This document shows positions 1 through 11,271 of a stretch of 64,000 nucleotides of DNA, one piece after another. Origin of the DNA: Scilla litardierei (taxonomy: Eukaryota > Streptophyta > Magnoliopsida > Asparagales > Asparagaceae); the NCBI GenBank assembly GCA_030789695.1, contig CM061133.1, forward strand, positions 92,169,248 to 92,233,247, written 5' to 3'. The notes below the pieces were generated by a model that saw nothing but the letters and a program-made list of their open reading frames with translations, was not told where the DNA came from and made no database searches. How positions within the stretch are numbered: position 1 is the first letter of the stretch; each line of letters begins with the position of its first letter. The position numbers and the translations under genes are program-made.

Positions 1-1735
1 AAGCCGACGACACCACCAACGATCAACGTTCCTCGCTGCGCTACCCGTGGCCTAGGAACTTCCGGACGACGCAAAGCTTCCACCTTTTCCAGATCCGACG
101 CCGGATCTTCGTGCAATCGTCAAATCAGGTTGGTTCCCTAAACTCGTAGAAACCCCCACCGTAAATGAGAAAAACCTAATTAAAATCAGCAACTTTAATC
201 AATTAAATTTATTTTCCGTTGATCTTTAAAACGTTGTGCAACCGTAGATAAATCGACGAATGGACTTCTCGCATGTGCACATAGGGTAGATCGTCGTCTA
301 GGCTAAATACATTAAAAATGTGATTTTTGACGATTTGGATAGTCCCAATAACCTAGACACAACCCTAATAGGAATTTTTGAATCGAAATCTGACATCGTC
401 GCCGTGTCACGATTTTCAGACGTTCCTCCGCCGATTAGACGTTTGGATGAGACGTACCAGGGAGACGACGCACTCGCCACCACAGGCAAGTGTACCACTT
501 GCGTTCTTGGTCATGTTTAGGCCTTAGTTTTGCTAGAAATGTTATCTTTGAAACAACGAGAACCGGAAGTGAAATGATAGCGTCCGGGACGCCCTTGATG
601 GCTCAGATTTGACAATGAAGTCTGGGTCCGGCAACAACAATTTTGACATCATAGGATTGACATGCGTGTGTGTGAGTTGTGGACACCCTAGTACAACCCC
701 TCCTGTTTTGTCGTGTCATGTCCCTTCCGTCTTGACATGTCCCGTTCCGTCTTGCACAGCCCGCTGGGCAATAGGGCACTCGCCAAGCCAGAGTGAGTGA
801 TCCCTTGTACCAATTCACAGCCCGATGGGCAATAGGGCACCTGTCAAGCTAGAGCAGGTGATCGCTTGTACTGATACACAGCTCAGAGAGCAATAGGGCA
901 CTTGTCAAGCTAGAGCAAGTGATCCCTTGTCCTGTCACGATTCTTGGGGTTTTCGGGTAGGGTTGAGCGTGCACGCGGCAAGAGGGTCTGATCCCCCTCG
1001 AACCGTAAAGGCGTGAACCCTTTTCATGTCTTGTCTTGTCCTGTCTGGCTCTCCGTGTTTCGTCTTGTCTTGACACCTGTAGGCTAGTCCCGTAGTCGGT
1101 AGTACTCGCTACGACTACTACTTGTCGTGTTTACTACTACTTGTAGCATGTTAATCAACCAGTAAAACGTTGTTAAATAATTGGTGCACTTGCAGTTGGG
1201 TCTAACCCTTTCTTGTAGACCTTACCTGACGTAAAGTTCCTTCATTTGGTGCTGTACGTCAGGGATTGAGCCAGAGTACGACGAGGAGACTGACGTGCCA
1301 GCTGACGTGGAGCCAGAGAGTGTTGATCCTGAGTACGATCCTGAGGAGGACCAGAGCTAGAGAGTTCTCATTGCAGTCTCCGGAGATATCCATTTACTTT
1401 TAGTTGGGTGCGTAGCACCTTTTGTTTACTTGTTTAGGTAGGGTGCTTGCACCGTTAGATTTCCTTATCTGCTGTTGTAACCCTTCGGGCATTGAGACTT
1501 GGTACTTTTTGATATGTTGGAATAAAAGGTGATGTTCTTTCCTTCTTGTACTCTTATTGTTCTGTACTAACATGCAGGGACCTGTACCTTCGTCTTGGTA
1601 CCACATAGACGCTTATTGGGTCAGGGCTCCTCAGCCCTGGCCTAAGCAGGCCTAGTCACGCTTCGCCTCCGCTGTTTTGGGACGCGGGGCGTGACATCAT
1701 GCCTCGCCTCCATTTTAGGGAAGCGGGTCGTGACA
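1..1735 (+). repeat. Family-G gypsy LTR, 3' part (cut by window start)
   Basis: This is the right-hand part of a long Ty3/gypsy LTR. It ends in GTGACA and matches, in order, the plus-strand solo LTR ending at 46523 and the minus-strand LTR 47708-50703. Shared landmarks are the segment with GGTAGGGTTGAGCGTGCAC, the repeated CCAGTAAA stretch and the end motif with CGCCTCC...GCGTGACA. That end motif is present twice here (about 1660-1735). The start lies outside the window. The open frames inside are short and random. Confidence 0.8.
752..932. repeat. Three tandem 61-bp units, each with a hairpin
   Basis: Three tandem copies of about 61 bp, each with an inverted repeat at 777-799, 838-860 and 899-921 (spacing exactly 61 bp). 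The stem arms are CACTCGC/GTGAGTG, CACCTG/CAGGTG and CACTTG/CAAGTG around a shared loop containing AAGCYAGAG. Arm sequences differ between copies but pairing is kept. The equivalent array in G1 is at 48528-48700. Confidence 0.85.
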
Positions 1736-1885
1736 GGTTTTGTTGGTGGCCCATGCAGGTGCTCCCTTCTGTAACTGCGAGCATTTTCGAAACAACGATA
1801 ATAATTATAGAATGTCCGATAAACAATTTCGACACCCGAGTCATAGGGCTAAGAGTCTAATTATTTCGTTTTTCTGTGTCATTAG

Positions 1886-2594
1886 ATGGCTGGCAGACGT
1901 AATACGAGCTGCTGGTGGTGTGCCCCCTCGTGTCGAGGAGCCGGACCGAGAGCCTACCAACGGGGAGATTATGCGGATGATGCATCAGATGATGCAGGTG
2001 TAGCAGGGGATGCTTCAGAATGCCCGGAATGTTCCGCCTGCTCGAGCAGCACAGCCAGTCCAGAATGTCCCTCGCTCCGAGCCAGGAGCGAAGCAGTTTC
2101 GGGAGCTGGGCCCCACTTACTTTGATGGGACCGAAGGACCTCTAGCTGCTGATGAGTGGACCAGGAATATGGAGGACAACCTGAAGATGTAGAAGGTCGA
2201 CCCGGCTGGATGGGTTGACTTGGCGAAGAGGTAGCTTAGAGATAATGCTCGGAACTGATGGGATGCAGAGGAGGAGATGCTGGAGGAGCCGATATCATGG
2301 GCTACTTTAAAGTCCAGATTCGATGAGGAGTACTTTCCGAAGGCTGCCAGGAGGGAGATGGCGCAGCGCTTCATCGACCTGAAGCAGGGGAGCTTGACGG
2401 TGGACCAATACCACCAGGAGTTCACCCGGCTGAGACGTTTCACACTGAAGATGGTACAGGATGCTGATGAGAGGACCCAGAGGTTTCTGCAGGGGCTTTC
2501 TCTGGATCTTCAGAGCTTTGTGTCTTCTTCTGATTTGGAGTCCTATCAGAAGGTTCTGATTGCAGCGAAGAGGCAGGAGCAGATTATGAACTAG
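1886..2594 (+). pseudogene. gag: Family-G gypsy gag fragment (G0)
   Basis: This is a Retrotrans_gag-type capsid remnant. The ATG at 1886 opens with MAGR, as in the G1 gag at 47584. The middle part (EGPLAADEW, about 2130) and the capsid core (TVDQYHQEFTRLRRF, about 2400) align with G1. The reading frame is broken by a frameshift and several stops, for example near 2000, 2190 and 2232. Zinc knuckles and all of pol are missing, because family LTR-like sequence follows directly. It is a non-functional remnant. Confidence 0.8.
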
Positions 2595-2599
2595 AAGAG

Positions 2600-3296
2600 A
2601 GGAATCTCGGTGCACGACGTGCTTACTATACTTGTACTTGCCCTTGTGAATGTTCCTTGCAAAACTTGACATCCATGCCATGCCATGCTTGCACCTTACT
2701 TTACTTTACTTTACTTGTTGCACTCTTATTTTAAACTACCATGTCATTGCATCATGCTAGAATTGCTAGGTTGCTTTTACCTTCCTTTTAGTTTCCTTGC
2801 ACAAAGTCTTGTATACTTTGCTGACATGTGCCCATTCTCTTTGGGTGTCGCATGTTAGTTGCTTAGACAGAGACAGTAGTTGAGGACGACGAGTTCGTGG
2901 AGTTTGAGCCTGATTCCGTTGCTGACGTGGAATACGAGGACACCATTGACCAGTCCTAGTGTTCCTTCGTCGTTTCTCTTTGTTAGTCTGTTGTGAGCCT
3001 GTCGGTGAGTAGCACCATTTTGTTGTTGCTTTCTTTGTTGGCCATGCTGGGCCTTTTCTTTTCGGACTCTTTTGTTAGCCTGGTGGCTTTTCTGGTTGTT
3101 GAAATATTGTCTGGACTTGGAGATTTATAATAAATTATTATTCGTCTCTTTCTATTATTGTTATCGTTGTTCAGATTCGCATTACAGGGACCTTACGTGG
3201 TTATTCCAGACGCTTTACAGGCTGGAGCCTCACAGCTCCATGCCTGAGCGGGGCTCGTCATGCCTCGCCTCCATTTTAGGAAAGCGGGTCGTGACA
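2600..3296 (+). repeat. Diverged family-G LTR end (G0, downstream copy)
   Basis: This segment ends with the same terminal block as position 1735 (GCCTCGCCTCC, then GGGTCGTGACA). It also carries diverged counterparts of the acidic-coding-like stretch and the GAGTAGCACC segment. It follows the gag remnant directly, so the rest of the internal region and the 5' part of this LTR are deleted. The start is approximate. Confidence 0.5.
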
Positions 3297-4722
3297 ATTA
3301 GCATGCATTGGTTGGGGGTCCTAAGAGATCAGAAAAGTACCCTTGCACGACGCGAGAGCTACACTGACGTTGGGTAGAGACGTCAGGGGTTGGAATATAG
3401 ATAGTGCTCCTAATCCAGATTTTAAAATATAATCCATGCTCACCAATCCTTGAACAGTGACGAGGTCAGTGAAGAGCATTCAAATCAGTGAGCAAGGTGG
3501 ACGGTTGAAGTTCTACGGCTCACTGGAAGCCGTAACAACAAACTGGGACAAAGGGGTCAATGTACATGAAGACTACGCCGTTGAGCGTCGTAGGGGCTGA
3601 TCGTGACATCGAGAAACACCTCTAGGCGAGGTAAGGGGCTGTCGGAATGATCCAACAGCGAGAGAGGGCGACGAGATCACGCAACGACACGTCGGGACGT
3701 CGAGATACGTGAAACAGCGAGATGTCACTGTTTCGAAGCAACTGAAGCCTGTGGAAGATTCCAGATGGCAGCGAGGGGGCCTGGGGTCGACGGCGATGCC
3801 AGAGAGGGCAGCAGCGGCTATAGCGACGGTCAGCAGCCGCTGCAGCGGCGGCGGCGACGGCTGTTCGTTGCTGCTATGGATCCGATGACTGCAGCGCCGG
3901 AAGCACAGTAGGGTGGGGGTCAAAGCGGGCTAGGTCGGTTCACGGGGGACGCCGGCATGGGGGAGGGGCTGGAGAAAGGGTCGACGGGGAGAGGGCACGT
4001 CGGGGAGAGGGAGAGAATGGACAGCGCCTGGAGCTTGTTGCGTGCGGAAAGAATTTGAGAGGCAGGCGGCTGCGTTTTGTGTTGCTGGGAAAGATAACCC
4101 TAGGGTAGTTATTTAGAGGGTAGGGGCATCCATCACGTGAGAACCAGGGCTAAAGGCTAGTTCGGGTTGTTTAGATTAGAATTGTTATTATCTGATATAG
4201 AAATCTCAAACCCTCTCTCTCTCCTCTAGGTGTGCGGCCAAAGTGAAAGTGGGGCTGGGTCAACAGTGGCTATGCTTAATTAGAAACGATTATAAGGACT
4301 AATACTTAGGGAAATAATCAATAAAGCTTAGGGTTAAATTAACAATAATAGATTGGGCAAAATAGTGAAAGTGAGACAAACGGAGCTCGAAAATTGTAAG
4401 ATAAATACTGGAGTGACCGTACCGACGAGAGAAACAAAACTAAGAAGACGGGTCATAATTTCGACGACGAGAAATGAAACTAAAAATAAAAAGGCCTCAC
4501 GACAAAAGTGAAAATCGCAACGTCTTGTCTAACAAAGTCAAATCGTGGAAGAACGACCCGGGAAATAACGTTGCAAAATAATTCCACAATTTAATATTAT
4601 TCGAGAGGGTCACAACGGCATATTACACCAAAGGGTTCGGATACAAACAAGATCTAAAATAAATACGTGCACGAACAAGACTACGTGCTCGAAAAGCGTA
4701 CAATCGAAAATAGACCGAGACA
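3297..4722 (-). repeat. Family-G LTR, 5' part, inverted
   Basis: On the minus strand this starts TGTCTCGGTC at 4722 and runs leftward. 4380-4722 matches 50390-50703, the start of the G1 LTR, including the paired CACGTGCACGA-type motif and the tract with GAAGAACGAC. It abuts the end of a plus-strand LTR at 3296, so two LTR pieces meet end to end in opposite orientation. I could not resolve whether insertion or rearrangement caused this. Confidence 0.6.
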
Positions 4723-6171
4723 CAGATCATATGTCTAGCATGCAATATAGACAAAAGATATGGATCTACTAAAATGATGCCATCAACTCATATCTATAAA
4801 AAGAATTGACAATGCACTTTTCAATCAATAGATACACATGGAGCAAATACAAATCACACCAGCAAGCAATAGAGAATGAAAAGAATCATGCTTTTCAAAT
4901 ATCAACTTCGAATCACAAAAATCTCCAAAAACTACAGTATTTCGCACAGTGCAAGCATTATCAAATCTCCCTGTTGTGCACCGTCTCCACTCTAATAGTA
5001 TACTCACTCATATGATCAATTGGTTCACCCCCAAGCTTAGCTCGAGGAGTCGCATCTAGAAATAGGATATTTTTCCCAATATATATGATAGCTTCTAATA
5101 AAAGGATACAAAACGATTTTATTTCTTTCTTTGCTTTTCTTTTTCACTTTTTTCACCTTTCTTTAATTTCATTTAGAAGCTATATATTTCTTTTTGGGTT
5201 TGAAAAGTGAGATGCGGTAAGGATAGCCGTAGGGGTGAAACCAAGTGATATGTAGAGAATTAATAAGATATGTGAAGAAGAAAAATGATGAATCACTCGG
5301 TTCACTCATAAGAGGTGCACAACGATTCAAAATGATACTACTCTAACTAAACTCATAAATAGCATGGATATTTTCATTCCTCTAGATATATACTAAAAAG
5401 CATGCAGTAATAAGCACAATAACGTCAAGCATGCAATCAAAAGTGAATAAGATAGAAAACAGATGCTCCAAGTGTTCTAATGATGCGGGAACCTTGGTGC
5501 ATTACCCAACTGAGCACATACTAGATACTGTTTCATGCATTTGATTTTCAATTCATGTCAGGCAACAATTTAGGTAGATCAGCAAAAGAATATGCATGAA
5601 TATAGAAAGTAAAACTGAAACTACCATAAATAGCATGTCAGCAAGTAATAAGCACTGTGAGTAACTACTAGGGCTACGAGAAGTATCATCATGCAGAACA
5701 TCCTTAGCATAAAAAGAAAAAGGGCGGAGAAAATAGGAAAATGAAAAGAGGGATGCATGAATGGTAAAAAGAAGAAAACGTGATGCAGAATGAGAAAAAA
5801 GATAAAAAAGGCGAAAAGTGGTGGAAAAATAAACTAAAAAGCTGAAAAAGGGAGGAAAATATAAAAGAAAAATTGAAAAATAAAGCGGTAGCGCTCGTCC
5901 ACCAAGCTAAACCCAGTAGTGTCCTCACTGCTGAGAAAACGCTAGTAGGCGGGAGATGGTGCTAAATAGGGTGGGTGGGTGAGAAAAAATAAAATAAAAA
6001 CCGTGCAAAAGAATTAAAAACATGATATGACGCAATGATAAAGGAAAAGTGATGCATGGAGGATCCTCACCCAAGCTATATAAGATCAGGGCCCCGAAGA
6101 GACATATGGGCACGAAATATGAGGGAGGCAACAATGGGTATGGGACAGCATCAAGCAGAGGCACCATCCTC

Positions 6172-6192
6172 GGGGGGGGGGGGGGGGGGGGG
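6172..6192 (+). repeat. Run of 21 G followed by TGGGTGGG
   Basis: A homopolymer of 21 G followed at once by two GGG triplets. It could form a G-quadruplex. Homopolymer length is also prone to assembly error. Confidence 0.9.
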
Positions 6193-6779
6193 TGGGTGGG
6201 TCCCAATGCCTGTATCGGGAGATGTGGGTAGTGCTTATGGATCAGTTTGCCAATGCCTAACTAGGTTGCGGAGGCGGGGGAGGTCCTGTTCAACGGAATG
6301 TCTAGTAATGCCGCCTCCCTGACTTATGAGTAGGAGCATGGCAATGAACTGATCTCCCTGGTCAATGTCACAGAAGGTGACGTCATATGATGCGTCACCG
6401 ATATGAAGATGCTCAGGTGGGGGTAGGGCGTTGTTTGGCAGGGGTGGAGTGGCGGATGATTCGTTAACAATATTGTCCTGTGTGGGTGAGCGTGTATGAC
6501 GTGTGCGTCTAGTTGGCCTAGGATTGGGTGCATTGGTTCGGCGTTTGTGGCTCGTGTACAGTGTGGCGACATCTTGCAAGAAGTGTAAGTGCGTGTGGTA
6601 GCACGTAAATCATATAAGTTAAGAATGTACCGACAAGAGTTATCTGAGGCCGATCAGGAGTATCCCCCAAGCTAATCCCAGACCTGTCCTCTGACATAGG
6701 AAAAACGTACCTGAAAAAGAGATAAGAAAAATGTCAGTATATGAAATGTAAAATAGGGGAAACGCTGAATTGGGGAAGC

Positions 6780-7078
6780 TCGAACGAGCAGTGTTACTGT
6801 TCCGAGCAATGTTGTTCATTTGGAAATCCTGACTGAGCGCAAACTGAGCTCGATCGAGCACCATGGTTGGGATGAGCGATTAGAGGGGATTCAGGCATCG
6901 GGCAGCAGGGATGGTGGATGGGGGGTTGGGATGAGTGATTAAAGGGTGGTAGTGGGGGAATAGGGGGGTGTCGGGGGGGTTTTATGTGGGCGACGCTGCT
7001 GGTGGGACTGGCGGCGATCGAAAAGGGGGAAGGAGAATTGGGAAGCGGAGAGAAGAGGGAGAAAGAGAGAGAGAGGCG

Positions 7079-7157
<79 letters not shown>

Positions 7158-7775
7158 GAGAGACTGACCGAACGGCCGGTGCAGGCGGCGGCGGCTGTGG
7201 GTTGTCGACCGGTTTGAGTAGAAGGGGGTAGCTCGAGAGATGATTAGGGTAGGACAGCTTAGGGTAAGGGTGAAAGGACGTGTTTAGGATAAGTAAGCAG
7301 CTCGAACACGGCTAAAAAAATGAGATCCGTAATCAACAACAGCCGACTCGGCCCAAGCAATATGATTGCTCGGTCGAGCTGACTATTTAGATATATTGAG
7401 CTAAATTCAAATACTTCCTTCAGCCTACTCGTTTGAGCTGAAAGTTACTCGGTCGAGCGGGCAGCTGCTCGGACCGAGCTGATTCTGCTCGGGCCGTGTA
7501 GACAGAGCGACGTTTTCGAGCTCCATTTTTGGACCTGTGCTACTCGACCGAGCAAATCTTTGCTCCAAATTTCCTCCAAATTTCTCCAAATTTTCTCCAA
7601 ATTTCCATGAGCTTGTGCTACTCGACCGAGTAAGGGGGCTGCTCGGTCGAGTCGTTGTCAGCTCAGATCGAGCTGAAGTTGCTTGGGCCGTGCATGCAGA
7701 GCGATATTTTTTCTCTTTCTCCTCGTGCCTGCGCTGCTCGACCGAGCAGAGTGACTGCTCGGTCGAGTCTCATGT
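6780..7775. repeat. Cluster of CTCGGTCGAG palindromes
   Basis: Repeated short palindromes with the core GCTCGGTCGAGC or its relatives (CTCGACCGAG, GCTCGATCGAGC, GCTCGAACGAGC). They are seen near 6781, 6850, 7373, 7448, 7470, 7540, 7618, 7650, 7735 and 7758. Some come as inverted pairs about 12-20 bp apart. The cluster surrounds the GA microsatellite. It is analogous in design to the arrays at 10115-10575 and 20173-20818, with a different core. Confidence 0.8.
7085..7154. repeat. GA dinucleotide microsatellite
   Basis: Nearly pure (GA)n. It produces long Glu/Arg-rich spurious frames on the plus strand that are not genes. Confidence 0.95.
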
Positions 7776-8077
7776 GTCTCCTTTTTAGCTCTTTTTCTTT
7801 GGTCTTCTCTTCAATTTTGCTGCTCTCCTCCAGCTTTCTCCTGTTTAAAATGTTGAATTGCATGTCCCTTCATGTTCAACCCGTAAAAGGGAAGATCCCA
7901 TCAAATTTTTATGTTTTTGTGTTTTTAAGAGAAATAAGCAACGTTTTGTTTGGTTTTCTTAGATAGATAAAGTAGAAATAAGAAATTGAAAAGAGAAAAT
8001 CTAAGGTGTAAGAGATTGGATTGCCTTCCAATAAGCGCTCGTTTTGAGTCATGAGCTCGACTCCCTCAAGTTCTTCA

Positions 8078-8334
8078 ACAATCTGCGGGGGATTTCTCGA
8101 GGAAGTATGTCTCATCTTGCCCAATTAGTTCTCCTGCTTTGTACGGTTTAATCCTCTGACTGTTTAGTTTGAAATTGCCATTTTTCCCTTCGAGCTCAAC
8201 GGCACCCCCCGAAGATAAACTTATTATCTTGTAAGTGCCGGACCACTTGACTTTAATTTCCCAGGGAAGAGGCGTAATCTTGAATTGTAGAGGAGTACCT
8301 GGTCACCGACATCATGACGGACCACCGTGATGTT
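8078..8334 (-). pseudogene. Athila-type integrase C-terminal fragment
   Basis: In one minus-strand frame the translation carries the integrase C-terminal signature: VGDQVLLYNSRL, then a segment with KWSGTYKI, GAVELEG and QRIKPYKAGEL, ending near 8078. It is the DNA-binding tail of a Ty3/gypsy integrase, and everything upstream in pol is missing. It is joined directly to gag at about 8335-8354, and the junction contains a 20-bp inverted copy of integrase sequence (8246-8265 against 8335-8354). Confidence 0.75.
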
Positions 8335-8957
8335 CCTGGGAAATTAAAGTCAAGCCACTTTGGAAGCTCGTGATGAGGGCATCTCCGCTGTATTTCCTTG
8401 TATCTTGTCCAAGCTTCGTGCAGGGACTCGTGGCTGGCTTGGGAGAAGGAGGAGATCTCACTTCTCAGCTTCATCGTCTTCCCCAGAGGAAAGAACTTAG
8501 TCAAGAACGCATTCGAGAGATTCTCCCAAGTGTTGAAGGTGTTCGGGTCCTTTCTCCTAAGCCATTGCTTGGCCTTATCCCACAGAGAAAAGGGGAATAG
8601 CTTCAGTCGGATTGCTTCAGTTGTGACTCCGTTAATCTGGAACATGTCACACTTCTCTAGGAAGGAGTCTAGATGTTCGATAGGGCTCTCCATGGGTGCC
8701 CCGAAAATTGATCCTACTGGATCCACGTCACTAGAGACGGCTTAAGTTCGAAGCTCTGTGCCGTAATAGCTGGAGGTTGGATGGAGGAGGTGGACCCGAT
8801 GGATGGCATCGAGTACTCCAGCAGGGACTTATGCGGTAGGGTATTCTCCCCCATGGATGCAGACTCTTCTCTTCTCTGCGGCCAGATGCCTAAGGGCGGC
8901 GTTGATTTCCGGGCTAATAGGAATCAAGTCGTCTAGACTCCTTGTATTCCTGCGCAT
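8335..8957 (-). pseudogene. gag: Athila-type gag fragment
   Basis: Starting from an ATG at 8957, the frame reads RSLDDLIPISPEI..., typical of Athila gag N-termini. Two shifts of frame follow, and then the conserved core from about 8680 (FLEKCDMF, LKLFPFSLWDKAKQWL, LTKFFPLGKTMKLR, EAWTRYKEIQRRCPHH). It ends abruptly after PKWL, where integrase sequence is fused. In-frame stops and shifts lie near 8830 and 8745. It is an inactive remnant placed correctly after the primer site at 9126-9143. Confidence 0.75.
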
Positions 8958-9125
8958 GAAAAACAAGAGATACCCTGAAGCAAGTATGGGATAGGAACAG
9001 ATAAAAACAGAAAAATAAAAATAGAAAATAAAAAATGAAAAAGTAGAATGCGAAAATTATCGCTAGATAGGGATATGAACTAGACTCAAGGGTTCAAATG
9101 TCCTAAAATAAACAAGCACGTTGCC

Positions 9126-9143
9126 TCCCCGGCAACGGCGCCA
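9126..9143 (-). other. tRNA-Asp primer-binding site
   Basis: On the minus strand the 18 bases TGGCGCCGTTGCCGGGGA are complementary to the 3' end of plant tRNA-Asp, the usual Athila primer. The site lies 7 bp inside the LTR edge at 9151. It fixes the orientation of A1 as minus. Confidence 0.85.
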
Positions 9144-10102
9144 TAAAGCTTGACGTCCCCTCAAATGTTTGTGATCATGCAAGTGTGCAATAAGATAGGG
9201 GATACCAGATTTAAATATTTATACCGTAAGTGCACGGTGTTGTAGTGTGGCTTGGGGGTCGAATAGAGGGAGGGGGGGTTGTGCTTGTGTCAGAAAGGAA
9301 CCAATTCACCCTACGAGTGAGATAGCCCGAATCGATAGATGGGGTTGTCATGAAATGTAAATACAAGGTTAAACAATATAAAAGGAAACATAGGACTTCG
9401 GTTTCCACCCTATCATGTGTTCTCGCTATTACGACCGGTGGATAGGACAACGATCGGAAATAGGGTTTAGTGGTGAGACGTTGCCTCTTAGAGTGATACC
9501 AGCGTCCCATGGGCCCGATATTCCGGTCGGTGCCCAGGATGATACGCCGGACTACCCGGGTTCAGTCAGTGGGCATTCCCATGTCCATTAACACTGACCG
9601 ACTCTGGGAGCACTAAGCTTACAACGATAACTACCAACATCTCATCCTGCCGTTCCCATATGCTAGGATTCGATGTCTACGCTAAGGGCGTGAGCTATGG
9701 CTAGGGAGTCATCCGCCAAGTTTATTCCCCCTTGGCCCAACGGTCAATGGCAGTCTTTTTCCCGTCGATGACAATAAAACACCCAGTGTAACCAATATTT
9801 TCCTATTCCCTATCGATTTCCTAATCCTATGGACGCATTAGGGAGAACCCACGAAGGGGCTTCCACCAAAATCCCAGATTTGGGAACTACTCACACATTT
9901 TAGCTAAAAAGCAATCTAAATGGAAATCGACCGTTAAAATCATAATCAGGGAATTGAAATGAAGTAGAAGCAATGCAATTAAAATAATATCAAAGTTTCA
10001 TAAAGATCGGAACACTTACAAACAAAGATAAAATTCCAGCCGTCACTATATAGAAAAAAGACAGAAAAATACACAGCTCTCGTTTCTGAAAACCTAGGGC
10101 TT

Positions 10103-10112
10103 CTTTATATAG
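10103..10112 (-). promoter_or_regulatory. TATA box of the Athila LTR
   Basis: The minus strand reads TCTATATAAAGAAG, a good plant TATA box, in the LTR directly downstream (minus sense) of the palindrome array. I infer transcription leftward. Confidence 0.55.
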
Positions 10113-10114
10113 AA

Positions 10115-10575
10115 AACGACGTCACCCGATCGGTTGAAGAATCAACCGATCGGGTGAGCTGCTACGTGCTTCGGCTGCAATCTTCAGAAACTTTGCCCGC
10201 TCACGTGACCCGGTCGATTGGCGCAAGCGGCTCGCCGTTTGGGCTCTTGCGGTCATCGGGTGAACCGATCGGTTGAACAATCAACCGATCGGTTGGAATT
10301 ATCGCCCTAAAAGACAGAAACTTCAGTCGACTTGGCACGGTCATCGGGCCGTCGGGTGAGCCTCCGGGTCATCTCTTGGATGAATCGGCTACAGATGAAC
10401 CGATCGGGTGAACATCACCCGATCGGTTGGAATTCGGCTCCAAATTCCCGAGAAGACTTTTGGGATGAACCGATCGTCGAACCGGTCGGTTAGTGCTCAT
10501 ATTGCTTCCGCTGCTGCCTGGGTCGGATACGCGTGCATCACCCGATCGGTTGGCTGTGTCCAACCGATCTGGTGG
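10115..10575. repeat. Array of AACCGATCGGTT palindromes
   Basis: About a dozen copies of ACCGATCGGT or single half-sites (ACCGATC / GATCGGT) in 460 bp, many as close inverted pairs separated by 6-8 bases, such as CACCCGATCGG and CCGATCGGTTG. Spacers are unrelated. The array sits next to the TATA box at 10104, the place where the Sirevirus arrays sit in their LTRs. Confidence 0.85.
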
Positions 10576-10870
10576 GGGGCTTAAAAGTGGCAATCTTGGT
10601 CGTTTGACCCCCTGGATCGCGTGTGACTCCTCCGGTTGCTCCGGAGACTTATGATATCTTCGTTATGTGTCCCCTACATGCGCAATCTACTGCAAACAAA
10701 CAAAAACAAGGAGAAGTGAAAGAAAACTATAAAACACGAGAAAATGGATACGGGACGGCGGAAAATAACGGAAAAACACAAAAGAAGGCGTGCGTAAATA
10801 TATAAAATATACACACACGTCACTAGGGCATTAGGATTCACCGCTACGATTGTCGACGGTCGATGCTAGG

Positions 10871-11271
10871 TTAGGATTTCTATGTTGCATTTGTTTTATT
10901 GGGGATTGTAGCATCTAGGAAGTGAATTCATGCGTCTAGGCTTCATGAATCTAACACACTGTATTCACCCCACTCTCACGATAGATGCATACGATATGTG
11001 CATTAAGGATCTAACAATAATCTCACCACTCTCATGGATCGAATGCTCTCAACTCGTACCACTCTCGTGGGTTAGAGCTTCGAGGTATTTTGATGGCTAT
11101 TATTGACGCAATGGCGGTAGTCATCAATTAGTGGCATAATTCGTCGGTGGACCCATCAAGACACGAGCCGTGCATGGTCACGAGTCTTGGTTGAATCTAC
11201 TTACCCCCTAATTAAATCCATAAGGTACTCCTTAAGCTAATCGATTTCACTGACCGTGGGCACGATCTCAG
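10871..11271. other. Unassigned non-coding sequence
   Basis: No gene or known motif seen. It is probably the remainder of the Athila LTR or the original insertion site of S2. The five bases before S2 are CTCAG (11267-11271). The matching copy is not in the window because the other end of S2 is lost. Confidence 0.4.

Larger units (their letters stand above)
4723..8077 (-). other. Non-coding 3' region of Athila-type element A1
   Basis: No supported gene. The stretch lies downstream, in minus-strand sense, of the integrase remnant at 8078-8334. Just after that stop is a segment with GAGCGCTTATTGGAAGGCAA, resembling the conserved block after integrase in Athila elements. The rest is A/G-rich low complexity (5700-5900), several CCCCCAAGCT-type motifs, a G run, a GA microsatellite and a palindrome-rich part. 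The A1 3' LTR should lie here, but I could not delimit it. Confidence 0.4.
9151..10870 (-). repeat. Athila-type LTR (5' LTR of A1)
   Basis: This is the LTR upstream, in minus sense, of the tRNA-Asp site. Its 3' edge is at 9151 (TGACGTCCCC on the plus strand). It has no coding capacity, a TATA box at about 10104 and a palindrome array just upstream of it. The outer edge is uncertain and lies somewhere between about 10800 and 11271. I did not find the partner LTR. Confidence 0.6.

Noticed and set aside
6968..7231. Glu/Arg repeat proteins
   Set aside because: They are produced by the GA microsatellite in several frames.
8398..8745. Plus-strand ORF of 115 codons
   Set aside because: It is antisense to the Athila gag core, whose motifs are clear on the minus strand.
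9126..9143. tRNA-Asp gene fragment
   Set aside because: Only the 18-base 3' complement is present; it is a primer-binding site.
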